Below, piece by piece: positions 54,940 to 63,802 of a stretch of 64,000 nucleotides of DNA. Source of the DNA: Lentibacillus halodurans (GTDB lineage Bacteria > Bacillota > Bacilli > Bacillales > Amphibacillaceae); contig NZ_FOJW01000004.1 in NCBI RefSeq assembly GCF_900112045.1, positions 186,001-250,000 on the forward strand, read 5' to 3'. Both the position numbers and the translations under genes were made by a program. Within the stretch, counting starts at the first letter, position 1; each line of letters begins with the position of its first letter. A model generated the notes under the pieces. That model searched no databases and had not been told where the DNA came from. It saw only the letters and a list, made by a program, of their open reading frames with translations.

Positions 54940-55035
54940 TCAGCAAATCGAGCGAGCACACCCCGAAGAGAACGAGCCCCGTATTTAAATCCACCCACGC
55001 TCGGCCCACATCGCACGATCAGCGGCTGAATCGCG
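54940..55035. repeat. Degenerate ~21-bp-period repeat, upstream of rarD
   Basis: Motifs such as ATCGAGCGAGCAC, GAACGAGCCCC, CACGCTCGGCCCA, ATCGCACGATCAG and ATCGCGCAGC recur about every 20-22 bp. Much more decayed than the array at 46245-46324, with which it shares the CGAGCG core. The rest of 54856-55160 holds no gene. Confidence 0.5.
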
Positions 55036-55160
55036 CAGCTCCCACCAAAAAAGCACGATATCAACCCTAATTCAAAACAAATACCCACCTTCATTGATGT
55101 AAATATCCTAATTTTAGAATCAATTTTATAAAAAAGCAATCAGCCTGAATCATCATTTTA

Positions 55161-55175
55161 TAGAAAACGCTTTCA
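55161..55175 (+). promoter_or_regulatory. cre-like (CcpA) site upstream of the methionine gamma-lyase gene
   Basis: TAGAAAACGCTTTCA fits WTGNAANCGNWNNCW except for A at the second position. It lies about 70 bp before the gene, near the expected promoter (TATAAA at about 55204-55209), a position for catabolite repression. Confidence 0.6.
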
Positions 55176-55244
55176 AAAAGCGGTCAAATACAATAAGATA
55201 GTAGTATAAAAGTTTAAGAGAATCATTTGAAGGGGGCTTTTGTA

Positions 55245-56429
55245 ATGATGAAGTATCATAAGCAGTCTGAAACGTCGGTTATTCATGATGGCTATGACTC
55301 TGATGATATGCTGGGAAGTCTTGCTCTACCACTGTTTCAGACATCTACCTTTACATTTGAAACCGCAGAGCAGGGAGAGCGCCGGTTTGCCGGTGAGGAA
55401 AATGGCTATATGTATTCGAGGCTGGGTAATCCAACCGTCACAGTACTGGAGGAAAAAATGGCTGCCTTGGAAAAAGGGGAGCGCGGACTGGCTTTTGCAT
55501 CCGGAATGGCGGCGGTTTCAGCGATACTGGTGGCCTTGACCAAAGCAAATGATCATATATTATGTTCTTCAGGCTTATATGGCTGTACATTCGGTTTACT
55601 AAATATGATGAAAGAAAAATACAATATTACACATGACTTTTCGGTGATGGGAACAAAAGATGAACTGCGCGCATTAATCAGGCCAGAAACTGCCTGTATT
55701 TACGTTGAAACACCAATCAACCCGACGATGAAGCTGATTGATCTGGAAATGGTTGCTGAAGTAGCGCACGAACGTGACATCCCTATCGTGGTCGATAACA
55801 CATTTGCATCCCCGCATTTGCAGCGTCCGCTTGAGATTGGCTGTGATGTGGTCATTCACAGTGCGACAAAATACATCGGCGGGCATGGGGATGTCATTGC
55901 CGGAGTTGCTGTCGGGAATAAGGAATTTTTGGATAACGTGCAAATGACAACACAAAAAGATATGGGCGGCGTTATGTCCCCGTTTGATGCGTGGCTTTTG
56001 ATCAGAGGACTGAAAACCTTACCGATTCGGGTTGACCGCCACTGTCATAATGCGGAAAAAATTCATTGGAAATTGCGCAGCCATCCCAAAGTAGCCCGTG
56101 TTTTTTATCCGGATGATTCACGTCATCCTGATTATCATATCCGGCAAAAGCAAATGAAACGCGGCGGTGGAATCATTTCTTTTGAAATCAATGGAACAAA
56201 ACCAGATGCCCAGCAAATGCTGAATAACCTGAACTTTATTAAAATCGCTGTCAGCCTCGGTGATGCTGAAACACTCATTCAGCACCCGGCAACCATGACA
56301 CATGCGGTCGTTCCGGAAGTATCCAGGCAGGAAATGGGAATCAGTGATCAGCTTATCCGATTATCAGTAGGGCTTGAAGCATGGGATGATATCTGGGCGG
56401 ATCTTGAACAGGCGCTGGACCAGCTGTAA
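55245..56429 (+). CDS. megL: Methionine gamma-lyase
   Basis: 394 residues of the Cys/Met-metabolism PLP family. Features: YSRLGNPTVTVLEEKMA, SSGLYGCTF with the cysteine typical of methionine gamma-lyase (Cys116 in Pseudomonas), DNTFASPHLQRPL, PLP lysine in HSATKYIGGHGD, and SLGDAETLIQHPATMTHA. It splits methionine to methanethiol, 2-oxobutyrate and ammonia. Cystathionine gamma-lyase is the alternative; the YGCTF and GHGD motifs favour methionine. ATG 55245 is 8 nt after AAGGGGG; the upstream TTG 55227 overlaps that site. No SAM riboswitch here. Confidence 0.88.
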   Translation: MMKYHKQSETSVIHDGYDSDDMLGSLALPLFQTSTFTFETAEQGERRFAGEENGYMYSRLGNPTVTVLEEKMAALEKGERGLAFASGMAAVSAILVALTKANDHILCSSGLYGCTFGLLNMMKEKYNITHDFSVMGTKDELRALIRPETACIYVETPINPTMKLIDLEMVAEVAHERDIPIVVDNTFASPHLQRPLEIGCDVVIHSATKYIGGHGDVIAGVAVGNKEFLDNVQMTTQKDMGGVMSPFDAWLLIRGLKTLPIRVDRHCHNAEKIHWKLRSHPKVARVFYPDDSRHPDYHIRQKQMKRGGGIISFEINGTKPDAQQMLNNLNFIKIAVSLGDAETLIQHPATMTHAVVPEVSRQEMGISDQLIRLSVGLEAWDDIWADLEQALDQL

Positions 56430-56869
56430 TCCTGTATGGTGTTCGCATCTTATCATCTATAGAACCGCTCAAAGCAGCAAGCGTTTCGTTCTGTTCACCA
56501 ATGTCACGGTTGTTTATCCTATGGCTCATGTATACTGACTGCAGTATCATCGTCATACGTTTTGATCGCTTTTATAACGCTGTCTGAAATGTCATCACGT
56601 GAAGTCCAGCGGGAATGAACATTTACCAAGACAAAACCCAATAGACACGTCTGTACACATCGTTTCTCGATACAGGCGTGTTTTATTCTCTGATATAACG
56701 GGCATTGCTTTCATATGCTATAAACGCTATGATTTGTTTGCATGTTTACCTGTATTAAGTCCAAAATATCAGGAGGTTTTCAAGATCCCTTTATGCATAG
56801 ACTAACGTATATGGAAAAATTATGCTATATTAATCGTAGCGGCATTTGGAGTAAAGAGAGGTTTTGTTC
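56430..56869. other. Gene-free stretch with a terminator
   Basis: No supported gene between the lyase and cls. ACACGTCTGTA (56645-56655) and TACAGGCGTGT (56671-56681), with one G-T pair, plus TTTATT make a terminator-like hairpin on the plus strand; it is 216 bp after the lyase stop. Short open frames here lack ribosome sites. Confidence 0.6.
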
Positions 56870-58312
56870 GTGGGATTTACATCGATATTTTTAGGTATCA
56901 TTATTGTTTTGAATATTGCACTGGCATTAACCATTATCTTTCTGGAGCGGAAAGATGCATCTGCAACATGGGCCTGGCTGATGGTCTTGCTTTTTATACC
57001 GATTGCCGGATTCATATTATATTTGGTTTTTGGAAGACGGATCAGCGGTGAACGCATTTTCACCTGGGATGCGAAATCCAAATTAGGGGTTAAATTTGCA
57101 GTACAGGAACAATTGCGCGCCCTTGAACATGATAACTTTCAATATAAAAATAAGGATTTGGCAGAATACAAGGATCTCTACTATTTGCACCTGAGTAACG
57201 ATGATGCGATTTTGACGCAGGATAACAGTGTGGACATTTTCACAGATGGCAAGGAAAAGTTTGATGCACTCTTACAGGATATGGAGAAGGCGACAGATCA
57301 TATTCACTTGTTATATTATATTCTGCGTCATGACCAGCTCGGTAAACGAACTGCGGATGTTTTAATGAGAAAGGCGAAACAGGGTGTCGAAGTCCGAATT
57401 TTATATGACGATATGGGGTCAAGAAAAATCAGTAAAAAATTTCTCCACCGAATGCGAAAAGCCGGTGTTGAAATTGAAGCATTTTTTCCGTCCAAGATCC
57501 CGAAAGTCAATTTTAAAATCAATTACCGCAATCACCGTAAATTGGCAATTATTGACAGCAAAATAGGCTATATCGGTGGCTTTAATATTGGTGACGAATA
57601 TCTTGGCTATAATAAAAAATTCGGTTACTGGCGTGATACCCATTTACGTATTTGCGGCAATGCGGTGGCCAATATGCAAACCCGGTTTATTTTGGACTGG
57701 AATCAGGCATCACGGCACGATATTGTGTATGATGAGCGTTATTACGCTTATGAAAAAAGCGGTGATGTCGGGGTGCAAATTGTATCCAGCGGACCGGATT
57801 CTGACTGGGAGCAAATCAAAAACGGCTATATTAAAATGATTATGTCTGCTAAAAAATATGTGTACATCCAGACGCCATATTTTATTCCGGACGATAGTCT
57901 CCAGGATATATTGCGGATCGCTGCTCTGTCGGGAATTGATGTCAAAATCATGATCCCGAATAAGCCGGACCACCCATTTGTCTATTGGGCAACGCTGTCG
58001 TATATTGGTGACTTACTGAATGCCGGGGCAGAAGTCTATATTTATCAAAAAGGATTTCTGCATGCGAAAACAATTACTGTCGATGGAAAAATTTCCTCTG
58101 TTGGGACAGCCAACATTGATGTACGCAGTTTTCGCCTGAATTTTGAAGTGAATGCATTTCTGTATGACCAGGGATTGTCGGAAAGATTAGTGGATGCTTT
58201 TTGTAAAGATATCAAAGACTCAACACAGATGACTAAAAAATTATATCGTAAACGTTCATTGGGTGTAAGGTTTAAAGAGTCGATTTCAAGATTGCTCTCT
58301 CCTATACTCTAG
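56870..58312 (+). CDS. cls: Cardiolipin synthase
   Basis: 480 residues: two N-terminal membrane helices (about 5-60), then two phospholipase-D HKD motifs, NHRKLAIIDSKIGYIGGFN (near 215) and HAKTITVDGKISSVGTAN (near 400). It joins two phosphatidylglycerol molecules to cardiolipin and glycerol, a lipid raised under salt stress in related bacteria. GTG 56870 lies 8 nt after AGAGAGG; TTG 56864 is too close. Confidence 0.94.
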   Translation: MGFTSIFLGIIIVLNIALALTIIFLERKDASATWAWLMVLLFIPIAGFILYLVFGRRISGERIFTWDAKSKLGVKFAVQEQLRALEHDNFQYKNKDLAEYKDLYYLHLSNDDAILTQDNSVDIFTDGKEKFDALLQDMEKATDHIHLLYYILRHDQLGKRTADVLMRKAKQGVEVRILYDDMGSRKISKKFLHRMRKAGVEIEAFFPSKIPKVNFKINYRNHRKLAIIDSKIGYIGGFNIGDEYLGYNKKFGYWRDTHLRICGNAVANMQTRFILDWNQASRHDIVYDERYYAYEKSGDVGVQIVSSGPDSDWEQIKNGYIKMIMSAKKYVYIQTPYFIPDDSLQDILRIAALSGIDVKIMIPNKPDHPFVYWATLSYIGDLLNAGAEVYIYQKGFLHAKTITVDGKISSVGTANIDVRSFRLNFEVNAFLYDQGLSERLVDAFCKDIKDSTQMTKKLYRKRSLGVRFKESISRLLSPIL

Positions 58313-58372
58313 TAGTAAAGCAGGCAATAATGAGGAAAATAATAGCAAAAATTGTGAAACGGAGGAACTGAT

Positions 58373-58900
58373 ATGGATAAGAAACCTTGCAGAGATTCAT
58401 TAGCTGTTAAAACATCGCATGTACTGCCCCCGGATACGAATAACCATGGGACACTCTTCGGAGGCAAGCTAATGGCACATATTGATGATGTCGCTGCGAT
58501 TGCAGCTGTCAGACACTCGAGAAAACCGGTTGTAACGGCTTCAACGGATTCGGTTGATTTTCTTGCACCGGTCAAAGAAGGTGATTCCGTCTGCGTTGAG
58601 GCATTTGTAACATGGACACACCATACATCAATGGAAGTATTTATCAAGGCAGTAACGGAGAATTTGCTGACTGGCGGCCGTAAAGTGTGTTCGACTGCCT
58701 TTTTGACATTTGTCGCTGTCGATGACAATGGGAAGCCGACCCCTGTTCCCCAGGTTTATCCTGTTTCAGCTCAGGAAAAGCAATTGCATGAATCGGCTCC
58801 CGAACGTGCAGAGCAGCGAAAAAAACGCCGGGAACACTCCAAAGAAGTAGCCACAACGTTTGGTACCGATTATCCGTGGAACCATAAACGTCAGGGGTGA
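58373..58900 (+). CDS. Acyl-CoA thioesterase (hotdog fold, YkhA-like)
   Basis: 175 residues. The acyl-CoA hydrolase hotdog motif NNHGTLFGGKLMAHIDDVAAIAA near residue 23, then STDSVDFLAPVKEGD and WTHHTSMEVFIKA. Cytoplasmic hydrolysis of acyl-CoA. The charged, helical C-terminus (QLHESAPERAEQRKKRRE) is common in this branch. AACGGAGGAACTGAT precedes ATG 58373. Confidence 0.92.
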   Translation: MDKKPCRDSLAVKTSHVLPPDTNNHGTLFGGKLMAHIDDVAAIAAVRHSRKPVVTASTDSVDFLAPVKEGDSVCVEAFVTWTHHTSMEVFIKAVTENLLTGGRKVCSTAFLTFVAVDDNGKPTPVPQVYPVSAQEKQLHESAPERAEQRKKRREHSKEVATTFGTDYPWNHKRQG

Positions 58901-59061
58901 ATGTATTCTGCCTGAACCAGGGCAGAACCTGTTGCATTTCACCCGGGAAAAAGTTTGTAATATAAGTGAAATCTCATTCAGTGGGTTGCTATCGCCCCGC
59001 TTACAAAAAGGAACAAGCTTGGAGTCAGGTGTAATGATCACAATGACGCAGTATTGACAAA

Positions 59062-59247
59062 ATGGCTTCACAGACACGAATGTATTATGAAAACTCACGT
59101 GGGGGGATAGTACCTGCCATTTCACTGGATAGGATTTATGCAGCGAATGCTGAAGACCCGGCAAACTGGCTAAAGGGTTCTGAAGAGAAAAAACATAGGA
59201 AAAGAGCCCTTAAACAGGCTCAGTTTCGTTGGTTCAAATCCAGTTAA
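59062..59247 (+). CDS. Possible 61-residue hypothetical protein
   Basis: ATG 59062 opens 61 codons with a mixed, protein-like composition (YYENSRGGIVPAISLDRIYA, basic C-terminus KKHRKRALKQAQFRW). There is no evident ribosome site. I do not recognise it. Confidence 0.4.
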   Translation: MASQTRMYYENSRGGIVPAISLDRIYAANAEDPANWLKGSEEKKHRKRALKQAQFRWFKSS

Positions 59248-59268
59248 AGGTTTCTCCCGGAGGTTCAG

Positions 59269-59601
59269 TTATCTGGCATTTGTTTTTTCTGTATTTTCAA
59301 ATGGCATCCATTCATTTGCCCAATTTTGAATTTCTTGAATAACCGGCTTCAGGGCTTTTCCTTTCTTTGACAAGGAATACTCAATGCGTACTGGAAATTC
59401 GGAGTATATATTGCGTTCAACAATGCCTTCTTTCTCTAGCATTTTCAGTCGATCAGAGAGCAATCGTCCACTTATTGGCAAATCTGATTCCATTTCGGAA
59501 AAACGTTTGGCGCCGTCAAGCAGCTCAAACAATATCAAACCAACCCAGCGTTTGCTGATAATTTCCATTGCACCTTCAAAACGCGGACATAACTCAGTCA
59601 T
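59269..59601 (-). CDS. HxlR-family (MarR-like) regulator with one N-terminal cysteine
   Basis: 110 residues: winged helix of the HxlR family (ISKRWVGLILFELLDGAKRFSEME, LSDRLKMLEKEGIVERNIYSEFPVRIEYSLSKKG as separate parts). The single Cys5 in MTELCPRF matches the redox-sensing N-terminal cysteine of YodB/CatR of B. subtilis, which control quinone and azo-compound detoxification; the C-terminal YodB cysteines are absent. ATG 59601 follows GAGAGGTGAT; longer readings lack a site. It is divergent from ampS, the closest candidate target besides itself. Confidence 0.9.
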   Translation of the reverse strand: MTELCPRFEGAMEIISKRWVGLILFELLDGAKRFSEMESDLPISGRLLSDRLKMLEKEGIVERNIYSEFPVRIEYSLSKKGKALKPVIQEIQNWANEWMPFENTEKTNAR

Positions 59602-59780
59602 CAAGATCACCTCTCTCTGATAAATGGTCATATGATTACGAAAAGTAACTTGATACAATCTTAACACACAGCGGCTTTTGGGTAAAATCCAATTGTGCTA
59701 GCGATTATGTTATATGATTTGGTGATTTTTTTCATTTATGAAATAATAGCAGGTACAATCAACTATTTGGAGGTAACCGT

Positions 59781-61031
59781 ATGGCAGATCAAAAAACGAA
59801 GGAAAAATACGCTGAACTGGCGTTGCGGACAGGTGTCAATCTGCAAAACAATCAGGCGCTCATGATCAATGCGCCAATTGAAGGAGCGGATTTTACCAGA
59901 ATCGTTGCCCGGAAAGCATATGAAATGGGAGCAAAGGACGTACATATCAATTGGACAGATGATGAATTGACCTTATTGAAATATGAAAATGCGCCAGATG
60001 ACGTTATTGGAACGTATCCGGAATGGAAAGTTAAGCTTCATGATATGTATGCGGAAGACGGAGCTGCTGTCCTGTCAATCCGGTCAACAAATCCGGATTT
60101 GTTAAAGGATATTGATTCATCCCGGGTCGCGATGGCGAATAAAGCAGCAGCACAAGCGATGAAAAATTTCCGCCAATATACGATGAATGACCGGATCACC
60201 TGGTCGATCATATCAATTCCGACCGGTGACTGGGCACAGAAAATTTTCCCGGATAAATCAAGAGAGGACGCGGTTGAACGCCTGTGGGATGCCATTGTCA
60301 ACATCGTTCGTGTTGATCAGGAGGCCCCGATGGCAGCATGGGAAGAACACAACAAAACATTGGAAACAGCCCGTGAAATTTTAAATCGGAAGAAGTATAA
60401 AAAACTTGTGTTTAAAGCACCGGGTACCGATCTCGAAATTGAGCTTCCGGACGGTCATATCTGGAAAGGCGGTTCAGCGGTTTCAGAACAAGGCACAACA
60501 TTCAATCCGAATATACCGACAGAGGAGGTTTTCTCCTTACCGCATAAATATGGTGTGAACGGAACTGTTTCCAGTACAAAGCCGCTCAATTATGGCGGTA
60601 GTTTGATTGATCAATTCAGCCTGATATTTAAAGATGGCAATGTGGTTGATTATCAAGCTGAGCAGGGTGAAGAGACACTGAAACATCTGCTGAACACAGA
60701 TGAAGGCGCACGCCATCTGGGTGAGGTCGCACTTGTTCCGCATGAATCACCGGTATCCCAGTCAGGGCTGATTTTCTACAATACACTTTATGACGAAAAT
60801 GCATCCTGCCACATCGCCTTGGGTAAAGCATACCCAACCAATCTTGAAGGCGGGGCGAATATGGATGATGAAACACTTGACCAGCATGGGGTCAATGATA
60901 GTTTGACTCATGTCGATTTTATGATCGGATCGGAAAAGCTGGACATTGACGGCGTCCTGGAAGATGGCACAACAGAACCTGTATTCCGCAAAGGCACATG
61001 GGCATTGAATGTGAAAGGGAATGATGGCTGA
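59781..61031 (+). CDS. ampS: M29 family aminopeptidase (AmpS/PepS)
   Basis: 416 residues, full length for the M29 thermophilic aminopeptidases. Metal-site features: the Glu in NIPTEEVFSLPHKYGVNG, GEVALVPHESPVS, and the His/Asp region HIALGKAYPTNLEGG...HVDFMIGSEKLDIDG. It frees N-terminal amino acids from peptides in the cytoplasm, which suits the two peptide importers in this window. TTTGGAGG precedes ATG 59781. Confidence 0.93.
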   Translation: MADQKTKEKYAELALRTGVNLQNNQALMINAPIEGADFTRIVARKAYEMGAKDVHINWTDDELTLLKYENAPDDVIGTYPEWKVKLHDMYAEDGAAVLSIRSTNPDLLKDIDSSRVAMANKAAAQAMKNFRQYTMNDRITWSIISIPTGDWAQKIFPDKSREDAVERLWDAIVNIVRVDQEAPMAAWEEHNKTLETAREILNRKKYKKLVFKAPGTDLEIELPDGHIWKGGSAVSEQGTTFNPNIPTEEVFSLPHKYGVNGTVSSTKPLNYGGSLIDQFSLIFKDGNVVDYQAEQGEETLKHLLNTDEGARHLGEVALVPHESPVSQSGLIFYNTLYDENASCHIALGKAYPTNLEGGANMDDETLDQHGVNDSLTHVDFMIGSEKLDIDGVLEDGTTEPVFRKGTWALNVKGNDG

Positions 61032-61155
61032 GCTGAAACATTCGACACCTGCCCCGAAGAAACAAAATCCATTTTGAAAGACTGACCAGTATTGCCTTTA
61101 TAATGGCAAACGTTATTTACATGAGTGGGTATTTTTCAGTATTAAACATAACAAG

Positions 61156-61464
61156 AGGCTGGGACAAAAGAACGTCTATAAAACAAAAATTCGAATTAAC
61201 AAAGCAAGGTATACCCGGCTGCGGAAATCTACTTGGTGCTCGTCGTGTTGAATGAGATTTCGGAGAAGCAGTACTCCTCGCAGCTCGCTGTACTCGGTGG
61301 ATGTTTCGCTCGTCGCTTTCGAGGGCGGCTGGTGAGCCTCCGCGTGCATTCGCAATGCGGGGTCTCACTTATGCCTTTTCTCGCTGGAGTCTACGTATAT
61401 TTCCTCCGCTAAAACGGAGTATTGGTCGTCTTTTAAGTCCCTTACTTTAGTTATGTCCCAGCCT
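61156..61464. repeat. 309-bp intergenic element with 11-bp inverted ends
   Basis: Begins AGGCTGGGACA (61156-61166) and ends with its exact complement TGTCCCAGCCT (61454-61464). The interior is GC-richer than flanking DNA and full of short inverted repeats (GCGTGCATTCGCAATGCGG, TCCGCTAAAACGGA). Elements of this look recur between genes in Bacillaceae. It encodes no protein I believe in. It lies between the convergent genes ampS and recQ. Confidence 0.75.
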
Positions 61465-61474
61465 ATATTTCAAA

Positions 61475-63622
61475 TCACATCAACCCATTCTTCACCAAAA
61501 CAGCTTTAATCGTCGTATAATCATAGCCATCCGGCAGTGATGCTTTCAACGGTTTGAGCTTGGGTTCATCTAATTTATCCCGTGCAGCTAAAATAGTTGC
61601 CTCTTCATCCTGGTTAAAAAATATTTTCCATGCAATCGGGTATCCATCTTTAAATGCTTTGAAAAGATGATCCTCAATGGTTTGCGGTGTCAGCTCACGC
61701 ATGAGTGCAATATCTTTAATCGACTTTCCGGACTGAAACATCGTATAACTGACGACGTGGCTTGGACGTTCATCGGCTTGTTTTTCATTTTTAGGAGCAG
61801 CCGTGCCACCAGCTATTTTAACCGGTCTGGCAGCATCTGGATTGTTAGTGCGCCATTCCCGCACAACTGCAAGAAAAGCCTCACCGTATTGTTCGTATTT
61901 CTTTTCGCCAACACCTTTTATAGCCAGCATGTCTTCTTCCGTCTCCGGAAAATAACGGCTGAATTCTTTTAACGTCGCATCTGAAAACAGAACATATGGA
62001 GGCACGCCTTGTTCATCCGCTTTCTTTTTCCGCAGTTCCCGCAATGAAGCAAATAAACTTTCCTGGTAATCTGTTGTTTCATTGGCAGGAATCGGCGACG
62101 TGTACATCCAGACAGTCTGCTTGCCTTTCAGCACCTCGACTGAGTTTTGGTTTAGCTTTAGTGTTGGGAACTTACCATCTTGTGTTGCCAGCAGTTGTTC
62201 AGCAATTAAAAATTGAATGCGTTCGGTGATTTCCTTTTCCGTATAAGCAGATAGGATGCCATAGGTGGAAATAGTGTGCAGCCGAAAGTTACGTAATCGA
62301 TTATCCTTCGATCCTTTCAGCACTTTTGCGGTCATGCTAACGCCAAATCGTTCGCCCATTCGTTTGACACAGGACAGAATCATTTGCGCCTCTTCGGTTA
62401 TGTCAACACGTTCCTGCAGATGCTGGCAGTTGCTGCAGCGTCCGCATATCTCCTGACTATTATACGGGTCATTAAAATAGTCAAGAATATAGGACGTCAG
62501 GCAGCCATGGGTATGGCAATAGTTGATCATGGCCTGCAGTTTCCGGTATTCGTGTTGTTTTGCCTCATCATTCATCAGTGATTGTTCAATTAGAAATTTT
62601 TGCAGCTGGACATCCTGCGGGGAAAACAGCAGGATGCAATCACTATGCTCACCGTCACGGCCAGCTCTGCCTGCTTCCTGATAATACGCCTCAATCGTCA
62701 TCGGCATGGCATAATGAATAATAAACCGTACATTGCTTTTATCGATACCCATGCCAAATGCGTTCGTGGCAATCATAACGGTCTTCTCGTCATGGATGAA
62801 TGACGCCTGGGCCTGTTTGCGTTCATCTTCAGTAAGTCCGGCATGGTATTTAGCAACAGGGAGACCACGTTTTGTTAGTTGTTCATACAGTGTATCAGCC
62901 TGTTTCCTCGTTGCTGTATAAATAATGCCTGATTCATCTTTATGTTCGCTCATAAACGAGCGGATGTAGGTAGATTTATCTTTTCCTTTTACTACATGAA
63001 ATGATAAGTTTTCCCGTTCAAAGCCCGTCTTAACAATATAGTCATTTTCGATATGTAACAGTGATTGGATATCGGTCATGACTTCAGTGGTGGCTGTTGC
63101 TGTAAGAGCAACGATGACCGGGATATCCGGGAGCTCTCTCAGATTGGGGATGATGGAGCGGTAGCTTGGCCTGAAGTCATGACCCCACTGGGAAATACAG
63201 TGTGCTTCATCAAACGCCACCAGCGCAATTTGAATCCGCTTCATGACTGAAACGAATAAAGATGACTCAAAACGCTCCGGTGCGACATAAACAAATTTAT
63301 AGCTGCCCGCTTCAATCTCTTCAAGGCGTGATTGTTGTTCACCCGCTGTCAATGCACTGTTTATGTATGTGGCTGGGATTCCCAACGCCTGCAGTGAATC
63401 CACCTGATCTTTCATGAGTGAAATGAGCGGTGAAATGATGATGGCAGTTCCGTTCAGTGCCATGCCCGGAATTTGATAGCATAATGACTTTCCCCCGCCC
63501 GTTGGCATTACTGCCAGTGTGTTATGCTTATCCTTAATGTTGTCAATTGTTTGTTTTTGACCGGCCCGGAATGTATCATATCCAAAATAGGTTTGCAGGA
63601 TGTGTTCAGCTTGTTCTATCAT
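61475..63622 (-). CDS. recQ: RecQ-family ATP-dependent DNA helicase
   Basis: 715 residues, longer than E. coli RecQ (about 610). Walker A MPTGGGKSLCYQ (near 42), DEAH box (near 141), motif VI QEAGRAGRDG (near 330), the RecQ zinc cluster EICGRCSNC with preceding YCHTHGCLTSYIL, an HRDC domain (about 520-595) and a C-terminal helix-turn-helix (HTH_40-like, about 630-715: FQSGKSIKDIALMRELTPQT). Unwinds DNA 3'-5' in recombination repair. ATG 63622 follows AAAGGGGAA. Confidence 0.94.
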   Translation of the reverse strand: MIEQAEHILQTYFGYDTFRAGQKQTIDNIKDKHNTLAVMPTGGGKSLCYQIPGMALNGTAIIISPLISLMKDQVDSLQALGIPATYINSALTAGEQQSRLEEIEAGSYKFVYVAPERFESSLFVSVMKRIQIALVAFDEAHCISQWGHDFRPSYRSIIPNLRELPDIPVIVALTATATTEVMTDIQSLLHIENDYIVKTGFERENLSFHVVKGKDKSTYIRSFMSEHKDESGIIYTATRKQADTLYEQLTKRGLPVAKYHAGLTEDERKQAQASFIHDEKTVMIATNAFGMGIDKSNVRFIIHYAMPMTIEAYYQEAGRAGRDGEHSDCILLFSPQDVQLQKFLIEQSLMNDEAKQHEYRKLQAMINYCHTHGCLTSYILDYFNDPYNSQEICGRCSNCQHLQERVDITEEAQMILSCVKRMGERFGVSMTAKVLKGSKDNRLRNFRLHTISTYGILSAYTEKEITERIQFLIAEQLLATQDGKFPTLKLNQNSVEVLKGKQTVWMYTSPIPANETTDYQESLFASLRELRKKKADEQGVPPYVLFSDATLKEFSRYFPETEEDMLAIKGVGEKKYEQYGEAFLAVVREWRTNNPDAARPVKIAGGTAAPKNEKQADERPSHVVSYTMFQSGKSIKDIALMRELTPQTIEDHLFKAFKDGYPIAWKIFFNQDEEATILAARDKLDEPKLKPLKASLPDGYDYTTIKAVLVKNGLM

Positions 63623-63773
63623 AGTTCCGATTCCCCTTTAATCTTTCATTATCTTAACATAACATTTGCGGTACCAACCAGAAGAAAAACTTGGCTGAAG
63701 CTCATTTTCAAGAGTCCAAACTTAGAGATATATTGGTGAAATCGGTAACTTCCCTACCGTTTCTCATCCTATA

Positions 63774-63802
63774 AAAAAAGAGCCGAGAATCTCAGCTCTT
63801 TA
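63774..63802 (-). terminator. Terminator of brnQ, overlapping its stop codon
   Basis: On the minus strand AAAGAGCTGAG and CTCGGCTCTTT pair around ATT with one G-T pair, then TTTT. The TAA of brnQ (63800-63802) is the first base group of the stem. Confidence 0.85.

Noticed and set aside
58906-58927. Hairpin TTCTGCC/GGCAGAA after the thioesterase gene
   Set aside because: Only 7 bp with no T-run; not enough to call a terminator.
59222-59250. GGTTCAAATCC resembling a tRNA T-arm
   Set aside because: No acceptor, D or anticodon arm can be drawn around it; the stem has two wobble pairs and the region overlaps an open frame.
61117-61368. 83-codon frame on the minus strand inside the 309-bp element
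   Set aside because: Low-complexity Arg/Ser/Ala/Pro sequence from GC-rich DNA, no ribosome site, and it crosses the inverted end of the element.
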